Shown here: positions 42,868 to 50,477 of the stretch, piece by piece
How the letters are laid out: every line of letters begins with the position of its first letter
How positions within the stretch are numbered: the stretch's first letter is position 1
Source of the DNA: Peptoniphilus pacaensis
Lineage (GTDB): Bacteria; Bacillota; Clostridia; Tissierellales; Peptoniphilaceae
DNA: 64,000 bases
Reading direction: 5' to 3'
NCBI RefSeq assembly: GCF_900088125.1
Contig: NZ_FLQT01000003.1
Span: 681,071 to 745,070, forward strand
Position numbers and translations under genes: made by a program
The notes under the pieces: generated by a model
Database searches by the model: none
The model's input: the letters and a program-made list of their open reading frames with translations, nothing else
What the model was told of the DNA's origin: nothing

Positions 42868-42905
42868 GTTTATTTCAATAGATTTATTATTGTATTGAAA
42901 TAAAC
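42868..42905 (+). repeat. 13-bp perfect inverted repeat before the rhodanese gene
   Basis: GTTTATTTCAATA (42868-42880) and TATTGAAATAAAC (42893-42905) are perfect reverse complements, separated by 12 bases. The repeat ends seven bases before the GGAGG of the rhodanese gene. It may be a regulator-binding site or an RNA hairpin in the leader. Confidence 0.85.
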
Positions 42906-42921
42906 AATGATTGGAGGAACT

Positions 42922-44190
42922 ATGAAAGAAATCAATGAAAGGGACCTTTTGTCAATGATGGATGAAGGACAGCCCGTCATTGTAGACACGCGAAGTACCG
43001 ATGCGTTTATCGGCTGGTTGTCGGACGGAGCAAAGGTGAGGGGACATATTCCAAGCGCCATAAGCATATCCTATAAATGGTTCCATCACCTGGAGAAAAA
43101 TGTCTTATCGAAAACAATGTCCGAGTTTAAGAAAAAAATGATGCTCGACCGCATTCATGAGGTTATACCTCGCGATAGGGAGGTTGTCCTTTACGACAAT
43201 AACCGCACCGACCATCAACTGGTTCGCGATTATTTACAAAGCCTCGGTTACGAAAACCTCCTTTATTTTAACTTGGATAATTGGAGTTCCTCTTTGGAGT
43301 ACTATCCTAATTTTTCAAATTTAGTACCCGCAACTTGGATAAAATCGTTGCTCGACGGAGAGAATCCCGAATTTTACGACGGCAAGGGCTTTAAAATATA
43401 TGAGTGTTCCTGGGGTCCCGAGGATATCATTTTTTTAGGAAGCCATATTCCCACCTCCGTTCAAGTAAACTCCGATGAGTTTGAAGCGCCGCCTATTTGG
43501 GTCCGGCGATCCGACGAAGAGCTCTATCAATTTTTAGAAGCCAACGGAATCAGTTTTGACGAGACCATCGTTTTGTACTCAAACGGATCCGACGGTGCCG
43601 AATATAAAATGGCCTTTATTTTAAAATACCTGGGCCATAAAAAGGTAAAGGTCCTTAACGGCGGATTCCCCGCTTGGAGAATCATGGGCTATCCCGTCGA
43701 AAGAGGATCCGTTAAAAAGGAAGCGTTGGGCTACAAGCTATCCGATTCCGATCTCCCGCAAATTAATCCCGACTTTTTCATTGATACCGACGAGGCGATC
43801 GAGGTTCTTAAAAATCCCGATAAAGCAACATTGGTCGATGGCAGAACGTGGGAAGAGTACTCCGCTTTCACCAGCGGTTACAAGCATATTGAAGCCGTCG
43901 GAAGGATTCCCGGCGCCATTTGGGGCGGATCCTATAATGATTACAAGAACATCGACGATACTATCCGCAGCGAAGCGGAAATTGAATCGCTCATGAAGAA
44001 ACACAATCTTGACCTCAACCATGTTTTGTATTACTTCTGCGGTTCCGCGGGATGGGGCGCCGCTCAAATTATGTATTACAGTGAGGTTTTCGGAAACGAT
44101 AATATTAAAGTGTACGAGGGCGGATGGAGCGAATGGTCATCCTACCCGGATAACCCGACGGAAACTGAAATGCTTACGGAAAAACCGTAG
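42922..44190 (+). CDS. Three-domain rhodanese (thiosulfate sulfurtransferase-like, YnjE type)
   Basis: 422 aa composed of three successive rhodanese folds (about 1-125, 130-265 and 275-415). Each has the fold marker of a strand leading to the active loop: VVLYDNNRTD (domain 1, Asn at the Cys position), IVLYSNGSDG (domain 2, no Cys) and LYYFCGSAGWG (domain 3, C373). Only the last is therefore catalytically competent, as in E. coli YnjE. It should transfer sulfane sulfur through a Cys persulfide. No signal peptide is seen. ATG at 42922 follows GGAGG. It is followed 14 bases later by a MetE-like gene and both are AT-rich. Confidence 0.87.
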   Translation: MKEINERDLLSMMDEGQPVIVDTRSTDAFIGWLSDGAKVRGHIPSAISISYKWFHHLEKNVLSKTMSEFKKKMMLDRIHEVIPRDREVVLYDNNRTDHQLVRDYLQSLGYENLLYFNLDNWSSSLEYYPNFSNLVPATWIKSLLDGENPEFYDGKGFKIYECSWGPEDIIFLGSHIPTSVQVNSDEFEAPPIWVRRSDEELYQFLEANGISFDETIVLYSNGSDGAEYKMAFILKYLGHKKVKVLNGGFPAWRIMGYPVERGSVKKEALGYKLSDSDLPQINPDFFIDTDEAIEVLKNPDKATLVDGRTWEEYSAFTSGYKHIEAVGRIPGAIWGGSYNDYKNIDDTIRSEAEIESLMKKHNLDLNHVLYYFCGSAGWGAAQIMYYSEVFGNDNIKVYEGGWSEWSSYPDNPTETEMLTEKP

Positions 44191-44204
44191 GAAGGAGCAT
44201 GAAA

Positions 44205-45392
44205 ATGAAGAAAATTAATTTTAAACCTTATACCATTTCTCTCATCGGAAGCATGCCGAGAAGTCAGGAGATTATCGCTGCAAGAAATGATTTTACTCAA
44301 GGCAAAATGCCAAAAGATGAGTATGACAAAATTGTTTTTGAAGAGACCAAGAAAATTGTTGAACTTCAAGAGGAAAACGGCGTCGATATTATTACCTCCG
44401 GCGAAATTACGAGAGATAATTATATTTCCTTCATTGCCGATTATGTCGACGGGTTCACCAGTATGAAGAACACGGAAATTCTCGAATATACTTCCGAGGA
44501 TCAACGGGAAAATCTTGAAGAAAGTATGATTCAGAGAAATACCGAAACCGCCAATCTTTCAAATCCCATTTGTACCGGCCGCATTGATACGTCCGCTACT
44601 TTCGAATATCCCACGATGCAACTATTGAGACAGTTGACGGATATGCCGATTAAGGCCACCCTCCCGAGTCCCTACTTGCTGACGAGAACTACTTGGTTAA
44701 CCGGTCTTTCCGACAAATTTTATCCTTCTCGTGAAGCCTTGGGCGAAGATGTCGTAAAGCTTCTTTTAAATGAAGTGAAGCGACTGACCGATATGGGTGT
44801 TGAGGTAATTCAATTTGACGACCCGATCTTATCCGAAATCGTCATGGCAGACGACGAGGAAGAAACCTTCTTCTGCGGAAGACTCTCCGAAAGAATTCGG
44901 TACGACCACGAGCTTCTTTTCGCCATGAATCTCATCCAACCGGTCATCGAAGCCATTTCAGGCACGGGATCCTATAGTTGTCTCCACGTTTGCCGCGGCA
45001 ATTACACCAAAAACGAAGACTCCCTTCTTTCCGGCTCCTACGCCAGCTTATCCGACTTTTTCTCCATCGTTAAGCCCGATATTCTTACATTGGAATTTTC
45101 GACACCTCGTGCCGGCAGCATCAATGATTTGTATATTAACGAATTTTTATCGTCGCAATCCATTCTCGGCTTGGGCGTAGTCAACCCGAAGACGGAATAT
45201 GCCGAATCCACCGAGTCCATTATGGAACGTGTTCATGAAGCGCGAAAAATTCTGGAACCGGATAAAGTATGGCTCAACCCCGACTGCGGTTTTGCCACTT
45301 TCGAGCAAAGACCGATGAATACCTTACAGATCATTGCTCAAAAGATTAGAAATATGAAGGAAGCACAAAGACTCTTAAGAGAAGAAATGTAA
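44205..45392 (+). CDS. MetE-core (cobalamin-independent methionine synthase C-terminal-like) methyltransferase
   Basis: 395 aa barrel without the N-terminal half of full MetE. The zinc ligands of MetE are all recognisable: H261 and C263 in CLHVCRG, E297 in ILTLEFS, and C361 in LNPDCGFATF. Such core enzymes take a methyl group from a donor other than methylfolate polyglutamate (for example a methylcorrinoid protein or an onium compound) and pass it to a zinc-bound thiolate. ATG at 44205 has the better spacing to AAGGAG than the ATG two codons earlier. The neighbouring sulfurtransferase and betaine-type importer suggest the substrate is a methylated sulfur or ammonium compound (inference). Confidence 0.85.
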   Translation: MKKINFKPYTISLIGSMPRSQEIIAARNDFTQGKMPKDEYDKIVFEETKKIVELQEENGVDIITSGEITRDNYISFIADYVDGFTSMKNTEILEYTSEDQRENLEESMIQRNTETANLSNPICTGRIDTSATFEYPTMQLLRQLTDMPIKATLPSPYLLTRTTWLTGLSDKFYPSREALGEDVVKLLLNEVKRLTDMGVEVIQFDDPILSEIVMADDEEETFFCGRLSERIRYDHELLFAMNLIQPVIEAISGTGSYSCLHVCRGNYTKNEDSLLSGSYASLSDFFSIVKPDILTLEFSTPRAGSINDLYINEFLSSQSILGLGVVNPKTEYAESTESIMERVHEARKILEPDKVWLNPDCGFATFEQRPMNTLQIIAQKIRNMKEAQRLLREEM

Positions 45393-45460
45393 TTTCGCCT
45401 CAGCCCTTTGTTTCATATTGCCTATTTCTTGATGATCAATAAACCTAAGCATAAAAAAAA

Positions 45461-45478
45461 AAGACCTGTCGTGGAGTT
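45461..45478. terminator. Left half of a terminator split by the IS element
   Basis: AAGACCTGTCGTGGA-GTT. Its right half, GTT-TCCACACAGGTCTTTT, lies at 47036-47054. Joined through the single GTT they would give a 12-bp stem with a three-base loop and A/T runs on both flanks. It probably served both the MetE-like gene and the convergent stalk-domain gene. Confidence 0.8.
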
Positions 45479-45484
45479 TGCACT

Positions 45485-45527
45485 GACCCCCAAAAGTTGG
45501 ACCAAAAAAATCCAACCTTTGGGGGTC
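45485..45527 (+). terminator. Hairpin at the IS left end, before orfA
   Basis: GACCCCCAAAAGTTGGA and TCCAACCTTTGGGGGTC pair around nine A-rich bases, followed by TTTTA and, at 45533, the orfA ATG. Such end structures stop transcription or translation entering from outside the element. Confidence 0.8.
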
Positions 45528-45532
45528 TTTTA

Positions 45533-46117
45533 ATGGCAAAATACAGTTATGAATTGAAGAGGAAAATTGTTGAGGAATATTTAAATGGACACGCAGGTCA
45601 TAAAATCCTGGCTAAGAAATACCAAATCGGCGTCTCGCAAATTGAACGTTGGGTCAATAATTACAAACAATTTGGCGATGAAGGGTTAATGCGCTCTAGA
45701 AATAAACGTGAGTACAGTGTAGAGTTTAAGTTAGAAGCCATTACACGCTACGAAACGAGCGAATACAGCTACCAACAATTGGCCCTTGAACTCGGCTTAA
45801 CGAATCCATCCATCATCGCCAACTGGCGCAGGCAGTACCGAGAGGAGGGCATAGAGGGGCTGCAACCACATAAGCGAGGGAGACCTGTGACAAAGAAAGA
45901 CGACCTTAATCAAACATCAAAGTCTGCAACTAAGAAGGCGCCCCTTGATGCATCCTCGCGTGAGGCATTGGAAAAACGCATCAAAGAATTAGAGGCGGAG
46001 AACCGGAAACTCACCATTCAAAAGCTATACCTGGAGGAGCTAAGGAGTTTGGTGAGGGAAGAAAAAATGAGAAAAAGGCGAGGATCGTCGCCAAACTCCG
46101 AGAAAAATACCAACTAA
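45533..46117 (+). CDS. IS150-like transposase OrfA (helix-turn-helix)
   Basis: 194 aa. Two helix-turn-helix motifs are seen (KILAKKYQIGVSQIERWVNN near residue 25 and YQQLALELGLTNPSIIANWR near 80), then a C-terminal leucine-zipper-like helix (LEKRIKELEAENRKLTIQKL). OrfA binds the element ends. There is no good ribosome site; the start sits directly behind a strong hairpin. A-rich tracts at 46061-46076, near the end of orfA, are where -1 frameshifting into orfB would make the full transposase. Confidence 0.9.
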   Translation: MAKYSYELKRKIVEEYLNGHAGHKILAKKYQIGVSQIERWVNNYKQFGDEGLMRSRNKREYSVEFKLEAITRYETSEYSYQQLALELGLTNPSIIANWRRQYREEGIEGLQPHKRGRPVTKKDDLNQTSKSATKKAPLDASSREALEKRIKELEAENRKLTIQKLYLEELRSLVREEKMRKRRGSSPNSEKNTN

Positions 46118-46158
46118 CCAAGATTCTTGCCGCCATCAACTTTCCCAAATCCACCTTC

Positions 46159-46959
46159 ATGTATTGGCAAAAAAAGTGGAGCGAAGAAGATAAGGACCAA
46201 GCGTTAAAAGACGAAATCTTGGCCATTCGGCGCGAACACAAAGACTACGGCTACCGAAGGATCCATTTGGAGCTGAAGAACCGGGGCTGGGCGGTAAACA
46301 AAAAGAAAGTTCAACGACTGGTTCAGATCATGGGACTCCAAGTCCGTGCCTATGGCAGGAAATACAAGAAGTACAACTCCTACAAAGGCGTCGTCGGCAA
46401 AATTAAGAAGAACCGAATTAACCGACGCTTCAACACTTGTATCCCATATCAAAAAATTACCACCGACACCACAGAATTCAAATACTACGAAGAAGATCAA
46501 GCAGGGAAACTTCAAACAAAGAAACTCTACCTCGATCCGTACATGGACATGTACAATCTGGAAATCATCAGTTACGTCCTTTCCGATCAGCCCAACGGCG
46601 TCACCATGCTACGGGGCTTAGAAGAAGCCATCGAGCGAACCAACACCTGTCCCTACCGACGTACCTTCCACTCCGATCGCGGGTGGGGCTACCAAATGAC
46701 CGCCTATCAAGCCATGTTAGAAGAACACCACATCTTCCAAAGCATGTCCAGAAAAGGAAACTGCTACGACAACGCACCCATGGAGAACTTCTTCAGCGTG
46801 CTGAAAAGAGAAATATACGACGGCTATGTTTACCGGAGCCGACAAGAACTCGTGCGGGCGATCGAACACTTCATCCGCTACTACAACAACGATCGAATCA
46901 AAGAAAAGTTAGGGGGCCTGAGTCCGAAACAATATCGCGAACGAATGCAATCCGCATAG
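46159..46959 (+). CDS. IS150-like transposase OrfB (DDE integrase core)
   Basis: 266 aa from the first ATG, but the frame is open back to about 46050 and encodes the typical KKARIVAKLREKYQLTKILA start of OrfB, so it is normally made as an OrfAB fusion by -1 frameshift. rve-type catalytic residues are visible: Asp in ITTDTTEFKYY, Asp in FHSDRGWGYQ and Glu in NAPMENFFSVLKRE. The reading frame is intact, so the copy may be active. Confidence 0.92.
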   Translation: MYWQKKWSEEDKDQALKDEILAIRREHKDYGYRRIHLELKNRGWAVNKKKVQRLVQIMGLQVRAYGRKYKKYNSYKGVVGKIKKNRINRRFNTCIPYQKITTDTTEFKYYEEDQAGKLQTKKLYLDPYMDMYNLEIISYVLSDQPNGVTMLRGLEEAIERTNTCPYRRTFHSDRGWGYQMTAYQAMLEEHHIFQSMSRKGNCYDNAPMENFFSVLKREIYDGYVYRSRQELVRAIEHFIRYYNNDRIKEKLGGLSPKQYRERMQSA

Positions 46960-46981
46960 AAGGAATGTTATGTAAAACAAA

Positions 46982-47008
46982 ATCGAGCAAGCGAAATGCT
47001 TACTCGAT
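46982..47008 (-). terminator. Hairpin near the IS right end
   Basis: ATCGAGCAAGC / GCTTACTCGAT with one mismatch. On the minus strand it runs into TTTTGTTTT, so it can stop transcription from the right. It is strongly similar to a chromosomal terminator at 55640-55665. Confidence 0.6.
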
Positions 47009-47056
47009 TAAGTCCAACTTTATGGGGTCACTCTAGTTTCCACACAGGTCTTTTCT

Positions 47057-47845
47057 TTATTCGACGTGTTCCGAGGCTCTCACGGTTTTTAACACTTCGG
47101 CCAGGGCGGTTTTCGATTGTTCGTATTGTTGTTTTAAGTTTTCGTCGTCGACATTTTTCATGCCGGTGACATCGGCGTAGGTAAAGATCAAGTAACCGCC
47201 GGGCACGGGGCTTAACAGAAGCATGGGCTCTTTGGCTTCCGTGGGATCCGCCACTTTTACCATGGTGCCGATCAATCCCACGTGGTCGGTTTTTCTGTAA
47301 TTGGCTTTGTCGTAGAAGCGGACTTCGCTGCGGTCGTCTTCGATTTCGTAGTAGTTTTTGTATTTTTCCGGAATCACGAAGGCGAAGCCTTCTTTCGTCG
47401 TAGTGGGTTCTTCGTTACTGAAGGGCATCTCTTCCGTGTAATCGCCCAGGCATGCCACACGTTTGTCTTCATCCCATGTGACTTTCATGCCGAAGCCTTC
47501 CGATACGTAACGCAGGGGCAGGTAAACTTCTCCGTCTTTTTCAAAGGGTGCCACGTCCATGGTGAATTTCGCCGCATCGGCGCGGTAGTCTATTTCGCCC
47601 ACGGTCATGGTGATGCTGCGGTCTTTATCCTTCACGGTGATGGCCTTGCCGTCCACGGTAATGTCGAAGCCTTCTTTTTTCAACAGCTCAGCCGATGCAA
47701 AGGTGCGGTTGTCCTGAATAAAGGGGCCGTTTGCTTCCAGGGCTTTTCCCTTTAAGAAACAGTGTAGGCCTGCACCGGATCCTTCGGCGAATACCGAGCC
47801 GGGGATCAGGACGAGAGCCAAGAGTAAGACGGATAATTTTTTCAT
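47057..47845 (-). CDS. Secreted protein with copper amine oxidase-like stalk domain
   Basis: 262 aa. A classic signal peptide ends ...PGSVFA before EGSG. Residues about 25-125 (GPFIQDNRTFASAELLKKEG, then EVYLPLRYVSEGFGMKVTWD) are the copper amine oxidase N1 stalk domain common in Firmicute surface proteins, often repeated and of uncertain function. The C-terminal 130 residues (ITKEGFAFVIPEKYKNYYEI-like region) are not recognised. ATG at 47845 follows AAAGGAGG; the longer frame to 47929 lies in the leader. Its terminator is the one split by the IS element. Confidence 0.83.
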   Translation of the reverse strand: MKKLSVLLLALVLIPGSVFAEGSGAGLHCFLKGKALEANGPFIQDNRTFASAELLKKEGFDITVDGKAITVKDKDRSITMTVGEIDYRADAAKFTMDVAPFEKDGEVYLPLRYVSEGFGMKVTWDEDKRVACLGDYTEEMPFSNEEPTTTKEGFAFVIPEKYKNYYEIEDDRSEVRFYDKANYRKTDHVGLIGTMVKVADPTEAKEPMLLLSPVPGGYLIFTYADVTGMKNVDDENLKQQYEQSKTALAEVLKTVRASEHVE

Positions 47846-47997
47846 GACTGCCTCCTTTCGCCAACTAATTTGGCGTCGATCGCCTCGTTTATAGTGAAAC
47901 GATCTATGTATTGCGATTAATTTGAGCATACTCTCCCTTCAACGGAAAAACAAGGCTTTTTAAAAAATAGTCGGGAAAATTTTTGCGGTACAAAAAA

Positions 47998-48368
47998 GGC
48001 TCTATAATATCCGTTGGGGAGTAACCTCCTCAACGGATGTTTTTGTGCAAAAAGATAGCACTTGTTTTCCCAATAGCCTAAAATTAAATCGCCACAACAT
48101 AATAAAGGGGGGAAACAAGTGCTAAGTCATATTACCAGATTACTTTTAGGAATCCAAGATGTTGAGGTTACCGGTGTTTCAGAAGATAAACGCCGTATTG
48201 TTATTGATTGTACTCTACGCCATGATCGAGTATGTCCTCATTGCGGCTCATCCCATGCGTGGGTACATGATCACAGGGAGCAGGTGCTTCGGGATGCGCC
48301 GATGCAAAGTCTTTCATGTACTATCTCCTTATCATTCCATTTATCAATAGATTATCCCCAAAAGAGCC
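47998..48368 (+). mobile_element. Internally deleted ISL3-like element
   Basis: Starts GGCTCTATAATATCCG and ends with the complementary tip AAAAGAGCC (48360-48368), so both ends of an ISL3-type element survive around only 371 bases, against about 1.4 kb for complete members. A hairpin ATCCGTTG...CAACGGAT (48008-48038) followed by TTTTT lies at the left end. No clear 8-bp duplication was found. The family call rests on the transposase fragment inside. Confidence 0.65.
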
Positions 48369-48388
48369 TTCCTAGAATATACATGTAA
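48119..48388 (+). pseudogene. ISL3-family transposase, N-terminal fragment
   Basis: About 70 codons of the N-terminus remain: LSHITRLLLGIQDVEVTGVS followed by the zinc-finger half RVCPHCGSSHAWVHDHREQV and LRDAPMQ, typical of ISL3 transposases. After about 48330 similarity ends and the frame runs through the right tip of the element to a chance stop. The DDE domain is missing, so it is inactive. The start is probably GTG at 48119, with GGGGGGA upstream. Confidence 0.8.
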
Positions 48389-48747
48389 AAATACTTACTA
48401 AGCATTTTTAGCACATTTCCTCCTGAAAGACCATATTCAAGAGCGATAAGATAAAGATGTGGGGCGATCAACAAAAACAAAACAACGAGTATTCCAATGT
48501 CCTTGTCTACCAATAAAATGCCGTAGAAGATAAGGAGTAGAGACAGCCAGTATATAATGCCTGTCATAAACCACGAAAGAGCCACTGTATCTGAACCAAA
48601 AGGCGTTCTTACCGGTACATTACGAGGAGAACCTTCAATGCTTAGTGTCCAATACATTAAGACGAGGAGCACGACAAAGCCCAAGTAGAACAGAACCATT
48701 CGTTTATTGGGGCTTATATTTTGTTTACATTTTTTGATGAAGTTCAT
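48352..48747 (-). CDS. Small membrane protein, possibly truncated
   Basis: About 131 aa, not recognised. Hydrophobic segments are visible at about 19-34, 58-80 and 83-100. Codon use is AT-rich. The last codons (RLFWG) and the stop lie within the end of the ISL3-like remnant, so the original C-terminus was probably replaced by the insertion. No ribosome site is evident before the ATG at 48747; a TTG at 48762 is an alternative. May be a decaying gene. Confidence 0.5.
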   Translation of the reverse strand: MNFIKKCKQNISPNKRMVLFYLGFVVLLVLMYWTLSIEGSPRNVPVRTPFGSDTVALSWFMTGIIYWLSLLLIFYGILLVDKDIGILVVLFLLIAPHLYLIALEYGLSGGNVLKMLSKYFYMYILGRLFWG

Positions 48748-48771
48748 GGTACAACTCAACAACCGTTATTT

Positions 48772-48900
48772 CTATTTTCTCGTACAAAATATGCTCTTAT
48801 CTTTCTGGCCATCCATTTTTTCATAGAATTCCTCCTTTAAATATTTCTCTATACTCTTTCTATTGTTTTTAGTGGCGTCAAACGCCCAAACTTGCTCCAT
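48772..48900 (-). CDS. Hypothetical small protein, 42 aa
   Basis: Starts MEQVWAFDATKNNRKSIEKY and is highly charged, with no recognised domain. The ATG at 48900 has a loose GAGAGGG upstream. The frame continues upstream to 48981 without a better start. It lies in an AT-rich patch among IS debris, so it may not be a real gene. Confidence 0.35.
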   Translation of the reverse strand: MEQVWAFDATKNNRKSIEKYLKEEFYEKMDGQKDKSIFCTRK

Positions 48901-48984
48901 CTTTTCTACGTCACCCTCTCTTATTGTTATTATAATAATATCTTCTATAAGGATAGTATTTATATAAGACTTACTTGTCAAGGT

Positions 48985-49178
48985 TTCTCTGCAATTATGT
49001 TGTTGTTTTTAGCTAGTTGATTCAAAAAAGTTTTATAATAGTATTTTTGGGTTGTTTTTGCTGTTTTGTAAGCGAATGGCAGGTGGCACATCGTCACGGA
49101 TCCCTGGTACTGAATCAGATGCTGAAAGCAAAAAGAAGTCTAGTTTTCACTAGACTCCTCAACGGTTGACATAGAACC
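48985..49178 (-). mobile_element. Second ISL3-like end fragment
   Basis: Read leftward from 49178: GGTTCTATGTCAACCG, then GTTGAGGAG and a 7-bp hairpin AGTCTAG / CTAGACT followed by TTCTTTTT. The layout (tip, hairpin, T-run) mirrors the left end at 47998 but the sequence differs, so it probably derives from another ISL3 element. Behind it a frame of about 50 codons without a start remains (49137 down to 48985), with no recognised similarity. Confidence 0.4.
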
Positions 49179-49180
49179 AA

Positions 49181-49211
49181 AAAAAAACGAAAGGGGCATT
49201 CCCTTCCGTTT
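49181..49211 (-). terminator. Terminator of the cysS-yacP operon
   Basis: On the minus strand AAACGGAAGGG / CCCTTTCGTTT around a five-base loop, then a T-run, just after the last gene of the operon. Confidence 0.85.
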
Positions 49212-49216
49212 CTCCT

Positions 49217-49756
49217 TTATTTTTCCAGACGCCGGCGCAAATCTTCCAGCTTTTTCTTGTTTTCTTCGTCCATGGCCAGGGCGTTGCCTTTTTTCGTGCG
49301 AATGCGATTGGCTTCTTTTCGCGTCACGGTTTTGGATCGGTTCACCAGCATCTCCAGCTCTCTGGAACTGATGCGCTTGCCCCCGCGAGCCAGGATGATC
49401 TGTTGCTCCACATAATCGCTGGTAGCCACGGTCACGTCCCGCACCCTGCCCATGGCGGCGATTTCGCTTTCGATGTAGCGGTCGGCGGTGACGGTTTCTT
49501 TCGTAAAGACCACGTCCATATGGGCCTTTTTCTCCACGGTGCCGCCGTGGCCCTTGACCCGATAGGCGTCGAAGACGAGGATGATGTAGAGGTGTTCCGT
49601 GGCGGCGTATTCTTCCAATATGTCCACCAAAAGCTCCCGCGCCTCTTCCAAGTGTTCGTCCACGAGGCCTTCGAAGACGGCCCAGGAGTTGATGATATTG
49701 TAGCCGTCGACAAAGAGGTAGCGTCCCCCTCGCCTATAGACTCTTTGCCTTGCCAT
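49217..49756 (-). CDS. yacP: NYN-domain RNA-binding/nuclease-like protein (YacP family)
   Basis: 179 aa. The YacP/NYN pattern is present: YLFVDGYNIINSW with the first acidic site, IILVFDAYRVKGH with the second, and VATSDYVEQQIILARGGKRI with the third, a PIN-like metal-dependent nuclease arrangement. In Bacillus the homologue Rae1 cuts mRNA on the ribosome. It overlaps rlmB by 23 bases and closes the operon. The conserved order cysS-mrnC-rlmB-yacP supports the call. Confidence 0.9.
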   Translation of the reverse strand: MARQRVYRRGGRYLFVDGYNIINSWAVFEGLVDEHLEEARELLVDILEEYAATEHLYIILVFDAYRVKGHGGTVEKKAHMDVVFTKETVTADRYIESEIAAMGRVRDVTVATSDYVEQQIILARGGKRISSRELEMLVNRSKTVTRKEANRIRTKKGNALAMDEENKKKLEDLRRRLEK

Positions 49757-50477
49757 GCCTTTGCCTTTGGATGTCGTAGAGGAAGATCGACGCCGCCACG
49801 GAGGCGTTCAGGGAGTCGAAGCCGCCTTCCATGGGGATGGAGAGGAGGCTGTCCACGTGTTCCTTGGTCTTTTGCGCCATGCCCTTGCCTTCGTTGCCGA
49901 TGACGACGGCGACGGGCCCGGTGAGATCCGCCTCGTAAAGGGGAGCCTGTCCCCCGTCGGCGCCGTAGACCCAAATGTTTTTCGCCTTTAAATCGTCGAT
50001 GGTGCGGTTCATATTGGTGACCTTGGCCACGATCATGTGATCCACCGCCCCGGCGGAGGTCTTATACACGGTGCCGTTCACGGCGGCGGCCCGATGCTTG
50101 GGGATGACGACGCCGTGGGCGCCCATGGCGTAGGCGGAGCGAATAATGGCGCCGAGATTGTGGGGATCTTCGATGCCGTCTAGGAGTACGATCAGGGGAT
50201 CCTCGCTTTTTTCTTCCGCCAGGGCCAGCATGTCTTCCACGCTGCCGTAGGTGAAGTCGGAAATAAATGCCACGACGCCCTGATGGTTTTGGCCGCCCGT
50301 CATTTCGTCCAGGCGGGATTTTTCACGCTCTTGAATGTAGATGCCCAGTTCTTTGGCCCGGCCGCGAATTTTTTTCATGGAGCCGTCTTTGGCGCCCTTT
50401 TGAATGTAGACTTTATCGGGCATTTTGTCCAGGGCTTCCAATACGGGATTGCGCCCGTAGATCATGGTCGTTTCCAT
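49734..50477 (-). CDS. rlmB: 23S rRNA (guanosine-2'-O-)-methyltransferase RlmB / TrmH family
   Basis: 247 aa, SPOUT methyltransferase. N-terminal substrate-binding domain [12 protein letters not shown], then motif 1 [20 protein letters not shown], motif 2 [10 protein letters not shown] and motif 3 [20 protein letters not shown], with the deep trefoil knot pattern. It methylates a 23S rRNA guanosine in E. coli (G2251). The ATG at 50477 follows AAGGAGGA; it overlaps the end of thyX by 16 bases. Operon member behind cysS, mrnC and thyX. Confidence 0.94.
   Translation of the reverse strand: METTMIYGRNPVLEALDKMPDKVYIQKGAKDGSMKKIRGRAKELGIYIQEREKSRLDEMTGGQNHQGVVAFISDFTYGSVEDMLALAEEKSEDPLIVLLDGIEDPHNLGAIIRSAYAMGAHGVVIPKHRAAAVNGTVYKTSAGAVDHMIVAKVTNMNRTIDDLKAKNIWVYGADGGQAPLYEADLTGPVAVVIGNEGKGMAQKTKEHVDSLLSIPMEGGFDSLNASVAASIFLYDIQRQRHGKAKSL

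Larger units (their letters stand above)
45479..47035 (+). mobile_element. IS3-family insertion sequence (IS150-like), apparently intact
   Basis: 1,557 bases. The left end TGCACTGACCCCCAAAAG and the right end (read inward, TAGAGTGACCCCATAAAG) share about 18 of 24 terminal bases including GTTGGAC. A 3-bp target duplication GTT flanks it (45476-45478 and 47036-47038). Two overlapping transposase frames, orfA and orfB in the -1 frame, and the DDE residues are intact. It lies in the loop of a terminator hairpin. Confidence 0.88.

Noticed and set aside
46061-46160. Frameshift mutation inactivating the IS transposase
   Set aside because: The -1 offset between orfA and orfB with A-rich tracts near the junction is the normal programmed arrangement of IS3-family elements.
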